From contig DATJGS010000010.1 of NCBI GenBank assembly GCA_035494735.1, positions 1 to 64,000 on the forward strand: a stretch of DNA of 64,000 nt, written 5' to 3'. Shown here piece by piece: positions 15,820 through 25,500 of the stretch. The first letter of the stretch is position 1. Each line of letters begins with the position of its first letter. The notes under the pieces are model-generated. The model saw nothing but the letters and a program-made list of their open reading frames with translations. It was not told where the DNA came from and did not search any database. Source of the DNA: DATJGS01 sp035494735. GTDB lineage: Bacteria; Eisenbacteria; RBG-16-71-46. The translations under genes and the position numbers were made by a program.

Positions 15820-17226
15820 TCATACGTCGAGCAGCATGCGCTCGGGGTCCTCGAGCCGTTCCTTGACGCGCACCAGGAACGTGACCGCCTGCTCGCCGTC
15901 GACGATGCGGTGGTCGTAGGACAGGGCGACGTACATCATCGGCCGGATCACGACCTGGTCGTCGACCGCGATCGGCCGCTTCTCGATCTTGTGCATGCCG
16001 AGGATGCCGCTCTGCGGCGGGTTGAGGATCGGCGTCGACAACAGACTGCCGTACACGCCGCCGTTGCTGATCGTGAACGTGCCCCCGCTCAGCTCGTCGA
16101 GCGACAGGCTGCCGTCGCGCGCGCGCGTGGCGAGTCGCGCGATCTCGCGCTCGATGCCCGCGAAGTCGAGCGCGTCGGCGCGGCGCACGACCGGCACGAC
16201 GAGCCCGCGCGGCGTGCCGACGGCGACGCCCAGGTTCACGTGGCGCCGGTACACGATGTCCGTGCCGCGGATCTCGGCGTTCAGTTCCGGGATCTCGCCG
16301 AGCGCGAGGATCGCGGCGCGTCCGAACAGGCTCATGAAGCCGAGCTTGACGCCGTGGCGCTTCTCGAACGCGTCCTTGTAGCGGGCACGCAGCGCGAGCG
16401 TCGCCGTCATGTCGATCTCGTTGAACGTCGTCAGGATCGCGGCCGTGCGCTGGGCCTGCACGAGGCGCTCGGCGATCCTCTGGCGGATGCGCGACATCGG
16501 CACCGCGCGCTCCTCCTCGCCTTCCGCGAACTCGGGCGCGCCGGCCGCGGGGCTCGCCGCGCGCGGCGCCGGCGCGGGCGCCGCCGACCGCTCGGCCGGC
16601 GCGGGCGCGGGAGCCGGAGCCGGCGGCGCTTCGAGGTGGCGGAGCACGTCCTCCTTCAGCAGCCGGCCGCCCTTGCCGGTGGCCGCGATGCTCGCCGGAT
16701 CCAGCGCGTGCTCTTCGACCAGCCGCCGCACCGACGGCGCGAGCGGCGCGTCGCCGGGCGCGAATGCGGCGGACGCCGTGGCGCCCGAACTCGCGGGCGC
16801 AGCGGCCGTCGCGGGGCCCGGAGTCGCGGGCACGGCGATCGGCGCCGCCGACCGATTCGGCGCGGGAGCCGCGGCGGGCGGGGCCTGAGTCTTCGTTCCC
16901 TGCGGCTTCGCCTCCGTCGCCGCCCCGCCGCGCGCCGCGCCGGACAGCGCGGGAGCGCTCTGCGCCGCGCGCGCGCCGCCATCCGCGCCGGCGCCGGCCT
17001 CGATGCGCGCGATGACCTGGCCGACGACGACGCGATCGCCGACCTTGCTGACGTGGCGCAGCAGCCCCGCATCGGCCGCCGCGATCTCGACCGCGGCCTT
17101 GTCGGTTTCGAGCGTCGCGACCGGTTCGTCGACCCGCACCGCGGCGCCGTCCGGCTTCAGCCACTCGACGAGCACCGCCTCGGAAATCGACTCGGCCAGG
17201 CGCGGGACCTGGAGTTCGGCGCTCAC
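15820..17226 (-). CDS. sucB: 2-oxoglutarate dehydrogenase E2, dihydrolipoamide succinyltransferase
   Basis: 468 residues. One lipoyl domain (about 1-80, lipoyl-Lys in ETDKAAVE, Lys43) starts with VPRLAESISEAVLVEWLK, the form typical of succinyltransferase E2s. An Ala/Pro linker precedes the peripheral-subunit-binding domain (APSVRRLVEEHALDPASI). A second Ala/Pro linker leads to the catalytic domain with TTFNEIDM and the active-site DHRIVDG. It transfers succinyl from lipoamide to CoA. The GTG start overlaps the sucA stop (GTGA), tying translation of E1 and E2. The two linkers are long and very Ala/Pro rich, but the total length is only a little above the family norm. Confidence 0.96.
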   Translation of the reverse strand: MSAELQVPRLAESISEAVLVEWLKPDGAAVRVDEPVATLETDKAAVEIAAADAGLLRHVSKVGDRVVVGQVIARIEAGAGADGGARAAQSAPALSGAARGGAATEAKPQGTKTQAPPAAAPAPNRSAAPIAVPATPGPATAAAPASSGATASAAFAPGDAPLAPSVRRLVEEHALDPASIAATGKGGRLLKEDVLRHLEAPPAPAPAPAPAERSAAPAPAPRAASPAAGAPEFAEGEEERAVPMSRIRQRIAERLVQAQRTAAILTTFNEIDMTATLALRARYKDAFEKRHGVKLGFMSLFGRAAILALGEIPELNAEIRGTDIVYRRHVNLGVAVGTPRGLVVPVVRRADALDFAGIEREIARLATRARDGSLSLDELSGGTFTISNGGVYGSLLSTPILNPPQSGILGMHKIEKRPIAVDDQVVIRPMMYVALSYDHRIVDGEQAVTFLVRVKERLEDPERMLLDV

Positions 17227-20000
17227 GCCGCTCCCCCGCCGCTGCGCGCCCGCGACGGCGCCGCGCGGGGCGCGGGCGCGGCCAGACCTTCGAGCGCGTG
17301 CGCCAGCAGCTCGCGCTCCTGCTCGACGTGCAGGTGGTAGTAGCCGGTCGCGGGCGTCGGCGCGGCCTTGCGCGCGATCACGTCGAGCGTGGCGCCCGAA
17401 GGCAGCGCACCCTCGAGGCGATGGCGCAGCGAGCGCCACGGCCCCATGTTCGCCGGCTCCTCCTGCACCCAGCGCACGTCGCGCGCGCGCGGGTAGCGCG
17501 CCAGCACGGTGCTCAGCTCCTGATGCGGGAACGGATACAGCTGCTCGACGCGCACGAGCGCGACGCGCGGCCCCGCCTTGGCGGCGGCGCGGGCCTCCAG
17601 CAGCGTGTAGTAGAACTTGCCGGTCACCAGCAGCACGCGCTCGACCGCGTCCACGTCGGAGACGGCGCGGTCGTCGATCACGTTCGCGAAGCCGCCGTCC
17701 GCGAACTCGCTCACGGCGGACACGACGAGCTTGTGGCGCAGCAGGCTCTTCGGCGTCATCACCACGAGCGGCTTGCGGAAGCGGCGGTGCACCTGACGGC
17801 GCAGCGCGTGGAACAGCTGGGCCGGCGTGGTCGGGGCGATGACCTGCATGTTGCCGTTCGCGCACAGTTCGAGGAAGCGTTCGAGGCGCGCGCTCGAGTG
17901 CTCGGGGCCCTGGCCTTCGTAGCCGTGCGGCAGGAGCAGCGTGAGCCCCGACATGCGCCGCCACTTGGACTCGGCGCTGGCCAGGAACTGATCGATGTAC
18001 ACCTGCGCGACGTTCGCGAAGTCGCCGAACTGCGCTTCCCAGATGACGAGCGGCCGCGGGTCGGCCGTGCTGTACCCGTACTCGAAACCGAGGGCGGCGG
18101 CTTCGCTGAGCATCGTGTCGATGATCTGGAACGCGTCCGCGTCGGAGCCGAGGTGCTGCAGCGGAATGTGCCGCGCGCCGGTCGTGGTGTCGTGCCACAC
18201 GGCGTGGCGATGACTGAACGTGCCGCGCCCGCAGTCCTGGCCGGTCAGGCGCACGCCGCGACCCTCCATGAGCAGCGAGCCGAGCGCGAGCGCCTCGCCG
18301 CCGCCCCAGTCGACACGATCGTCGGCCAGCATCTGCACGCGCGCCTCGTAGAGCTTCGCGACCTTGGGATGCGGATGAAAGCCCTCGGGCACGCGCGCCA
18401 GGTCGCGCGCGATCCTCTCGAGCGCTTCGCGCGGCACGCGCGTGTCGGCGCCCCAATCCTGGCCGGCCCATTCGAAGCCGCTCCAGTTCCCGCCCAGCGG
18501 CGGCTCGCTCGCGCGCGGGTGCTCGTTCTTCACCTTCGCGTGCGCGGCCGCGAGCGTGGCCTGCAGGTCGGCTTCGATCGTCGCCAGGCGCGCCGCGTCG
18601 AGCACGCCCTCCGACTGGAGCCGCTCCGCGTAGCGCCGCGCCGCCGGCACGTGCACCGCGATCGCGGTGTACATCACCGGCTGCGTGAACGTCGGATCGT
18701 CCAGCTCGTTGTGCCCGTGCCGGCGGTAGCACACCAGATCCACGAACACGTCGCGCTTGAACGTCGCGCGATACTCGAGTGCCAGCGAGATCGCGTGAAC
18801 GCAGGCCTCGGGGTCGTCGCCGTTGACGTGCAGCACCGGCGCCTCGATGACTTTCGCGATGTCCGTCGGATAGCGCGTCACGCGCACGTCGGACGGCGAC
18901 GTGGTGAAGCCGATCTGGTTGTTCACGATCAGGTGAATCGTGCCGCCCGTCTGGTAGAACGGCAGCTGCGCGAGGGCCAGCGTCTCCGGCACGATCCCCT
19001 CGCCCGCGAACGCCGCGTCGCCGTGGATCAGGACCGGAATGCCGCGGTCGCGCCCGGCGTCGCGCATCAGGTCCTGCCGCGCGCGCACCGAGCCCAACAC
19101 GACCGGATTCACGAACTCGAGGTGGCTCGGGTTGAAATTGAGGTCGAGATGCACCGGCTGGCCGGACGGCCCCTGCGTCGTCGACGAGTAACCCATGTGG
19201 TACTTCACGTCGCCGTGGCCCTGGACGTCTTCGGGCACGAAGCTCGACTCGAACTCGCTCAGGATGATCTCCAGCGGCTTGTGCATGACGTGCGCGAGCA
19301 CGTTGAGGCGCCCGCGGTGCGGCATGCCGATGACGAGTTGCTGGACGCCCAGGGCCGCGGCTTCGGCGATCAACGTGTCGAGCATCGGAATCAGCGAGGC
19401 CGCCCCTTCCAAAGAGAAGCGCTTCTGTCCGACGTAGCGCACGTGCAGGAAGTTCTCGAAGGCGTCCGCGGACAGCAGGCGCTCGAGGATGGCGAGTCGC
19501 CGCTCCGCGTTCAGCGCCGGGCGGTGCGTCCGGTTCTCCAGGCGCTCCGCCAGCCACTCGCGGCGCTCGGGGTCGGGGATGTCCATGTACTCGACGCCGA
19601 GCGAGCCGCAGTACGTCTCGGTCAACGCCGCGATCAGGTCGCGCAACGTGGCGCGGAACGTGCCCCGGAACGGCTGACCATCGACGGGCCGGTCGAGGTC
19701 GGCCTCGGACAGCCCGTAGGCCGCGGGATCGAGCAGCGGATGGCGACCGGGATTTTGGCCGAGCGGATCGAGCGCGGCGGCCAGGTGGCCGAATTCGCGG
19801 TAGGCGTGGACCAGCGCGAACACGCCGCCGCTCCGGCCGGCGCCCTGGGGCGCGCGGCCCGGGGCCTCGGCGAGATCGAAGCCGGCGAAGAACAGCGCCC
19901 ATTCCTCGGGCACGGCCCCGGGATCCTGCCGGTAGCGCTGGTACTGCTGCTCGATATACGAGGCGTTGGCGCGTTGGATGAAGTCCAAGCGTCGGGTCAT
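17223..20000 (-). CDS. sucA: 2-oxoglutarate dehydrogenase E1
   Basis: 925 residues, close to the E. coli enzyme. The N-terminal E2-binding segment (DFIQRANASYIEQQYQRYRQD) is present, then GMPHRGRLNVLAHVM and HGDAAFAGEGIVPETLALAQ of the thiamine-diphosphate domain, NNQIGFTTSP, and the C-terminal transketolase-like part (GRGTFSHRHAVWHDTTTG, LPHGYEGQGPEHSSARLERFL, VMTPKSLLRHK). It decarboxylates 2-oxoglutarate and succinylates E2 lipoamide, a committed TCA-cycle step. The ATG at 20000 follows a GAGGA ribosome site. As first gene of the sucA-sucB-lpd operon it should carry the promoter, which lies in 20001-20163 but is not clear by eye. Confidence 0.97.
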   Translation of the reverse strand: MTRRLDFIQRANASYIEQQYQRYRQDPGAVPEEWALFFAGFDLAEAPGRAPQGAGRSGGVFALVHAYREFGHLAAALDPLGQNPGRHPLLDPAAYGLSEADLDRPVDGQPFRGTFRATLRDLIAALTETYCGSLGVEYMDIPDPERREWLAERLENRTHRPALNAERRLAILERLLSADAFENFLHVRYVGQKRFSLEGAASLIPMLDTLIAEAAALGVQQLVIGMPHRGRLNVLAHVMHKPLEIILSEFESSFVPEDVQGHGDVKYHMGYSSTTQGPSGQPVHLDLNFNPSHLEFVNPVVLGSVRARQDLMRDAGRDRGIPVLIHGDAAFAGEGIVPETLALAQLPFYQTGGTIHLIVNNQIGFTTSPSDVRVTRYPTDIAKVIEAPVLHVNGDDPEACVHAISLALEYRATFKRDVFVDLVCYRRHGHNELDDPTFTQPVMYTAIAVHVPAARRYAERLQSEGVLDAARLATIEADLQATLAAAHAKVKNEHPRASEPPLGGNWSGFEWAGQDWGADTRVPREALERIARDLARVPEGFHPHPKVAKLYEARVQMLADDRVDWGGGEALALGSLLMEGRGVRLTGQDCGRGTFSHRHAVWHDTTTGARHIPLQHLGSDADAFQIIDTMLSEAAALGFEYGYSTADPRPLVIWEAQFGDFANVAQVYIDQFLASAESKWRRMSGLTLLLPHGYEGQGPEHSSARLERFLELCANGNMQVIAPTTPAQLFHALRRQVHRRFRKPLVVMTPKSLLRHKLVVSAVSEFADGGFANVIDDRAVSDVDAVERVLLVTGKFYYTLLEARAAAKAGPRVALVRVEQLYPFPHQELSTVLARYPRARDVRWVQEEPANMGPWRSLRHRLEGALPSGATLDVIARKAAPTPATGYYHLHVEQERELLAHALEGLAAPAPRAAPSRARSGGGAA

Positions 20001-20163
20001 CCGGTCCTCACCGTCTCAGCCGGATCGAGGCCCAGGCTCCGGACGTGGAGCGCGAGCCCCGAAAGGCTTATGGGGCAGGCAGATTAGCACGAAATCCCCG
20101 GGACCTGCCGAGCCCCGCCGCCCGAAGGCGGCCGTGTCGCGGGCCGACGCCGCGCGGCGCCCC

Positions 20164-20565
20164 CTAGACGGCGCTCCCGCACGCGCGGCACTTGCTCGCG
20201 GCCTTGGGGATGGTCTCGAGACAGGCCGGGCACGACTTCGTGGGCGGAGCGGCCGGAGCGGGCGCGGGCTTGAGCAGCCCCTTCGTGATGAGGAAGACGC
20301 AGAACGCGACGATCACGAAGTCCACGACCGCGCCGATGAAGGCGCCGTACGTCATGGAGTTGAGCGGCGTGCCATCCGGCTTCGTGCTGAGCACGAACTT
20401 GAGCTCGCGCCACGCGCCGCCCGGAATGGCCAGGCCGATGACCGGCATCAGGATGTCGCTGACCAGCGAGCTGACGACCTTGCCGACCGCGCCGCCGATG
20501 ATGACGCCGACGGCCAATGCCAGAGCGTTGGTCTGCAGCAGGAACGACTTGAATTCCTTCACCAT
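20164..20565 (-). CDS. mscL: Large-conductance mechanosensitive channel with C-terminal zinc ribbon
   Basis: 133 residues from an ATG preceded by GAGGAGG. MscL features: the amphipathic N-terminus MVKEFKSFLLQTNALALAVG, the pore-lining TM1 with VIIGGAVGKVVSSLVSDILMP, a periplasmic loop and TM2 (about 75-95). It opens under membrane tension to release solutes during hypo-osmotic shock. Instead of the usual short charged helix, the C-terminus has a Pro/Ala linker and a zinc ribbon, CPAC (112-115) and CRAC (126-129). Similar tails are known in some actinobacterial MscL proteins. Further in-frame codons lie upstream, but the strong ribosome site fixes this start. Confidence 0.93.
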   Translation of the reverse strand: MVKEFKSFLLQTNALALAVGVIIGGAVGKVVSSLVSDILMPVIGLAIPGGAWRELKFVLSTKPDGTPLNSMTYGAFIGAVVDFVIVAFCVFLITKGLLKPAPAPAAPPTKSCPACLETIPKAASKCRACGSAV

Positions 20566-20673
20566 GGCGACCTCCTCGTGGGAATCCTCCGGCCGTGCTG
20601 GCACGGCGTGCGAGCGCCGGAAAGATAGCGCGTGGCGCCGATCCGCACTTGGAAAATCCCGGCGCCTTGGCCG

Positions 20674-20702
20674 TTGACCCGATTCCACGGCGTCACTAGC
20701 AT
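20674..20702 (+). promoter_or_regulatory. Candidate promoter for the TPR gene
   Basis: TTGACC (20674-20679) and TAGCAT (20697-20702) are separated by 17 bases, a good sigma70-like match, about 88 bases upstream of the GTG start at 20790 in the gap shared with divergent mscL. Confidence 0.45.
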
Positions 20703-20789
20703 GCGCCCCGCCCGTAAGGAGCGGCGTGCGTCGGCGGTGAGGCCGCGCACTCGTGTGCCCGTCCCGATCCCCTTCAGGGAGGTGTCGTC

Positions 20790-22469
20790 GTGCCCCGAAC
20801 GTTTCCGTCGTTTCCTCTCGTCGCGCTGATGGCCGTCGCCGTGTTTGCGCCCGCCGCCCGCGCCGAGGACGCCCACGCCGGTCATGACATGAGCGCCATG
20901 GCCATGGGCGGCGATGTCCCGCTGTACACGAACCTCGGTCACTACCACCGCGCCATCACCACGAAGTCGCCCGAGGCGCAGCGCTACTTCGACCAGGGTC
21001 TGACCCTCGTCTATTCGTTCAACCACGAGGAGGCCGAGCGCGCGTTCCGCAAGGCCGCGGAGCTGGACCCCAAGTCGGCGGCGTGCTGGTGGGGCGTCGC
21101 GTACAGTCTCGGCCCGCACGTCAACGTGCCCGCGCTGCCGCCGCGCACACACGCCGCGCGCGAAGCGATGGAGCACGCCAAGGCGCTGGTCGCAGGCGCG
21201 AGCCCGGTCGAGCGCGCGATGATCGAAGCGCTCGACAAGCGCTACGTCGATCCGCAGCCGGCCGACGCCAAGGACGAACTGGCCGCCGAGACCGCGTACG
21301 CCGAGGCCATGAAGGGCGTGCATCAGAAGTTCCCGAACGACCTGGACGTCAGCACGCTGCTCGCCGAAGCCGAGATGGATCTGCGGCCGTGGGACTACTG
21401 GAGCGCGGACGGCAAGCCGCAGCCTGGCACGGAAGACATCGTGCCGCTGCTCGAGGGCGTGCTCGCGAAGGAGCCGAACCATCCGGGCGCGAACCACTAT
21501 TACATCCACGCCGTCGAAGCCTCGCCGCATCCCGAACGCGCGCTGCCTTCGGCCAAGCGTCTCGAGACGCTGGTGCCGGGCGCCGGCCACATGGTGCACA
21601 TGCCGTCGCACACCTACCTCGAGCTGGGGCGCTACCAGGAGGCGGCGAAGTCGAATCGCGAGGCCATCAAGAGCGACGACTGGTTCACCGGCGTCGCGCA
21701 TCCGCAGGGCTTCTTCCACATGTATACGGCGCACAATCGCCAGTTCCTGGCATGCGCGGCCATGATGCTCGGCCGCAAGGAAGAGGCAATGAAGGCGGCG
21801 CGCTCCGGCAACGAGCAGATCCCGTTCGACATGGCGCGGCAGATGCCCGGCACCGACTTCTTCTTCACGACGCCGTATCTGATGCTCACCGCTTTCGGGC
21901 AGTGGGACGACATGCTGAGGGAACCCGCGCCGCCCGCGGACTTCCCGTACCTCGACGGCATCTGGCACTACGCGCGCGGCCTGGCGTACTGCGCGAAGGG
22001 CGACGCGGCGCATGCGATGGGCGAGCGCGACAGCGTCGTGGCGCTGGCCGCGATGCTCCCGCCAGGGGCGATGGAGGACCTGAACCCGGCGGCGATGCTG
22101 ATGGAGATCGCGCACCACGTGCTCGAAGGCCACATCGCCGAGACGCAGGGCAAGGCCGACGACGGCATCGCCCACCTCACGCGCGCCGTTGGCTTCGAGG
22201 ACTCGCTGCGCTACTCGGAGCCGCCGGACTGGCTGTGTCCGGTGCGCCCGATGCTGGGCGCGATGCTGCTGCGGGCCAAACGCGCGCCCGAAGCCGAAGC
22301 CGCGTACCGCGGCGACCTGCAGCGCCACCCGGGCAACGGCTGGGCGCTGCACGGCGTCGCCGTGAGCCTGCGCGCCCAGGGCAAGACGGCCGAAGCCGCG
22401 AAGTTCGACGCCCAGTTCCACGACGCCTGGAAGGACGCGGACTACAAGCTGGACATGGCGTCGCGGTAG
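20790..22469 (+). CDS. Secreted tetratricopeptide-repeat protein
   Basis: 559 residues. A GTG start is preceded by AGGGAGG. A signal peptide (cleavage near ARAED) is followed by a His/Met-rich patch (HAGHDMSAMAMGG) that could bind copper or another soft metal. The rest is made of TPR-like helices: an opening repeat (AQRYFDQGLTLVYSFNHEEA, AFRKAAELDPKSAACWWG), a conserved HxxxxPxH-type segment (HYYIHAVEASPHPERA, HMVHMPSHTYLELG) and further repeats at the C-terminus. This family is widespread in soil bacteria, annotated only as TPR protein, and the conserved His residues suggest a metal or ligand site. A periplasmic location is likely and the function is unknown. Confidence 0.8.
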   Translation: MPRTFPSFPLVALMAVAVFAPAARAEDAHAGHDMSAMAMGGDVPLYTNLGHYHRAITTKSPEAQRYFDQGLTLVYSFNHEEAERAFRKAAELDPKSAACWWGVAYSLGPHVNVPALPPRTHAAREAMEHAKALVAGASPVERAMIEALDKRYVDPQPADAKDELAAETAYAEAMKGVHQKFPNDLDVSTLLAEAEMDLRPWDYWSADGKPQPGTEDIVPLLEGVLAKEPNHPGANHYYIHAVEASPHPERALPSAKRLETLVPGAGHMVHMPSHTYLELGRYQEAAKSNREAIKSDDWFTGVAHPQGFFHMYTAHNRQFLACAAMMLGRKEEAMKAARSGNEQIPFDMARQMPGTDFFFTTPYLMLTAFGQWDDMLREPAPPADFPYLDGIWHYARGLAYCAKGDAAHAMGERDSVVALAAMLPPGAMEDLNPAAMLMEIAHHVLEGHIAETQGKADDGIAHLTRAVGFEDSLRYSEPPDWLCPVRPMLGAMLLRAKRAPEAEAAYRGDLQRHPGNGWALHGVAVSLRAQGKTAEAAKFDAQFHDAWKDADYKLDMASR

Positions 22470-22498
22470 GCCGCGAGGCGCGCCTCAGCCGGATCGGA

Positions 22499-22529
22499 CG
22501 GCCCGCTCTCCCACACGGAGCGCGGGCCG
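22499..22529. terminator. Hairpin between convergent genes
   Basis: An 8-bp inverted repeat (CGGCCCGC/GCGGGCCG, 15-base loop) in the 69-base gap between the convergent TPR and glycosyltransferase genes. No T-run on either side. Confidence 0.3.
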
Positions 22530-22538
22530 GCCGCGTCT

Positions 22539-25500
22539 CTACGTCGCAGTCGCGACGGTGCCCTTGCGTTCGAGCTTGCCCCAGCCCGCGGCGCGTCCGA
22601 CCAGCGCCATGCGCAGCGAGCGCAGGACGACGGCATACATGACCTGGCGATACACGAAGCGCTGCCAGAACAGCCAGCCGAGCAGCCGCCAGCGCTCGCG
22701 GTCGAGGGCGATCGCCACGACCGCGCCGATCAGTTCGAGCACGAAGAAGAACAGGTACAGGAACAGCACGCTCGACAGCGCGGCGACCGCCTGCGGCAGC
22801 GGCTGCCAGTCGCGCGTCAAGAGGCCGCGCGTGAGCGTGACTTCGCCGGCCCGCACCAGCGTCCACGCGACCTGAAGGTCCACGAGCGGCGACAGCGCCT
22901 GGAACACGATCTGGAACAGCCATAGGGACGGCAGCGCGACGCAGCCGAACCAGCCATTGCGCCCCATCGCGTCGCGGTGTTTCCACAGGCACTGCAGCGT
23001 GCCGAACGCCCAGCGGAAGCGCTGCCGATACAGCGTGCCCAGCGAATCCGGCGCTTCCGTCCAGCCGAGCGCGGTGCTGTCGTTCTCAATCCGCCAGCCG
23101 GCGCGGCGCAGGCGCCACGTCAGATCCATGTCTTCGGCCAGTGTGTCGCTGCGATAGCCGCCCGCGTCGCGCACGGCCTCGCGGCGCCAGGCCCCGACCG
23201 CGCCCGGCACCACCGTGATCGCGTTCAACAGCGCGTACGCGCGCCGGTCGAGGTTCTGGCTCGTGATGTATTCGAGCGCCTGCCATTTGGTCCACACGTT
23301 GACGCGGTTTCCGACCTTCACGTTGCCCGCGACGGCGCCGATCTCGGGACGATCGAAATGCCGCGCCAGTCGTGACAACGTCTCGCGCGTGAACACGGTG
23401 TCGGCGTCGAGGCACACGAGGATCTCGCCGCGCGACGCTTCGATCGCGCGGTTGAGCGCCTGGGCCTTGCCCGCGTTCGTCTGGCGGATGAGACGCACGC
23501 GCGGCTCCGCGCCGAACGCGCGTTCGACTTCCTCGAACGTGCCGTCCGTCGAGCCGTCGTCCACGACGACCACCTCGATGGGCTGGAGATCGCCCACGAG
23601 GACGGCCTCGATCGTGCGCCGGATCACCGGGCGCTCGTTGAACGCCGCGATCAGCACGCTGACGGGCGGCGGCGGCGTGCCCGCGAACGGCCGTCGCTTC
23701 TCGCGCCCGCGCCCGAGGAGCGCGAGCACGGTGACCCACAACACGCGCAGCGCGCCGAGCGCGATGCCCGACAGGAACGCCCAGTGCAGGAAGCCCTCCG
23801 TCAGCCACAGCGCCTCGAACGTGATGCGGTCGCCGCCCAGCAGCGCGCGATCGCGGCTGTCCACGAGCGGCATCACCTTGTCGCGCGGCACGCCGGCGAG
23901 CTGCGAGATCGTGACGAACCGGTAGCCTTCGGCCTTGAGGACGGGCAGCACGCGGCGCAGCGCCTCGACCGTGGCCGCGCGGTTGCCACCGCCGTCGTGC
24001 AGCAGGAGCGCGTTGCCGTGCCCGGCGTGCACTTCGTCGAGGATCGTCTGCGCGATGTCGGTCGCCGTGCGCGAGCGGGTCGCGCCCGTCGAATCGACCT
24101 GGCGCAGATTCCAGTCCTGGGGATCGAGATACTCGCCGATCGTCAGGTAGCCGAGCTTGGCCGCGGCCAGCATCGGCTGCACTTCCTCGGCGCTCGTCGG
24201 CTCGGCGTCCGCGTTGTACGGCGGACGGAACAGCAGCGTCGAACGCCCGAGGTCGGCTTGCAGCACGCGCTGCGTCGCGTTCAGCTCGAGCGTGACCTGG
24301 GCCGGTGTGATGGCGGCCATGTTCGGGTGCGTGTACGTGTGGTTGCCGATCTCGTGGCCTTCGCGCCACAAGCGCGCGACCAGATCCGGATGGCGCTCGG
24401 CGTTCTCGCCGATCACGAAGAACGTGCCCGGCACGTGCGCGTCGCGCAGCACGTCGAGCACGCGCCCGGTCCACGGCGACGACGGGCCGTCGTCGAACGT
24501 GACGGCGATGGTCTTGTCCTGGAATCCCTGGCGTCGGATCACGTACGACGTCGGAAAGCGCGAATAGCGCTCGTCCGTGAACAGCGCGCTCGTGGAATCG
24601 CGGTCGAGTTCGCGCGCGCCCTTTTGCGGGCGCGTCGCCACCGACAGGATTTCGCCGTCGCCGTCGAACTCGATGTCGTACGGGAAGCTCGTGCTCTCGA
24701 GCGCGGGCACGCTGGCCGGCGCCAGCGGATGCGTGCGGTCGAACATCGTCCAGATCGATGGATCCTCGGTGCCCAGCACCCACACCGCCGTGCCGCGCGC
24801 GCCCGCGCTGCGCGACAGCGTCCACTGGTTCGCGGCGCTGATCGCGTCGAGCATCCACACTTCGTGGTCGCGCCCGGCCTCGTCCTCGTAGTGATACGTC
24901 GCGTTCAGCTCGACCGGATCGAAGTCGACGATGCTGTCGGGCGGCTCGTCCGGGTGGTTCTCGCTCGCCGTCAGCAACGCCTCCTGGTACGTGAGCGTGT
25001 TCGCGGGCGCGCGGCCGCCCGTCCAGTCGTACGCGTAGTTGCCGACGCCCACCACCAGCTTGTCGGCCGGGATGCGCGCGCGGGCGCGCTGGAGCACGCC
25101 GCGGAACCACTCGATGCCGCACAGCGCGCCCGCGTCGCCGCCCGCGTAGTGCTCGTCGTACGCCATCAGGATCACGAAGTCCGCAGCGCGGCCGAAGCGG
25201 GCGAGCTGGTTCTCGTCGGCCTCGGACTCGGCATCGACGCTCACGACGAGCCCGCGCGGCGCGAGCGCGGTGTGGACGCGCGTGACGAATGCCGGCAGCC
25301 GCGCGTCGTCGGCCGCGGGCAGGTTCTCGAAGTCGAGATTGACGCCCGCGAAGTGGTGCGACTCGAGCCATTGGGCCAGCTCGGCGATCAGCGTGTCCTG
25401 GCGCGCCGAACTCTCGAGCAGCCGGTGCACGCTGGCCCGGTCGAACACGGCCTCGCGCGCGTTCGTCAGCACCGGCATCACGAGCAGGTGGTGCTCGCGC

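Noticed and set aside
15820..19902. 1360-codon frame crossing sucA and sucB
   Set aside because: Only its last third is sucB; the rest is an out-of-frame shadow of sucA.
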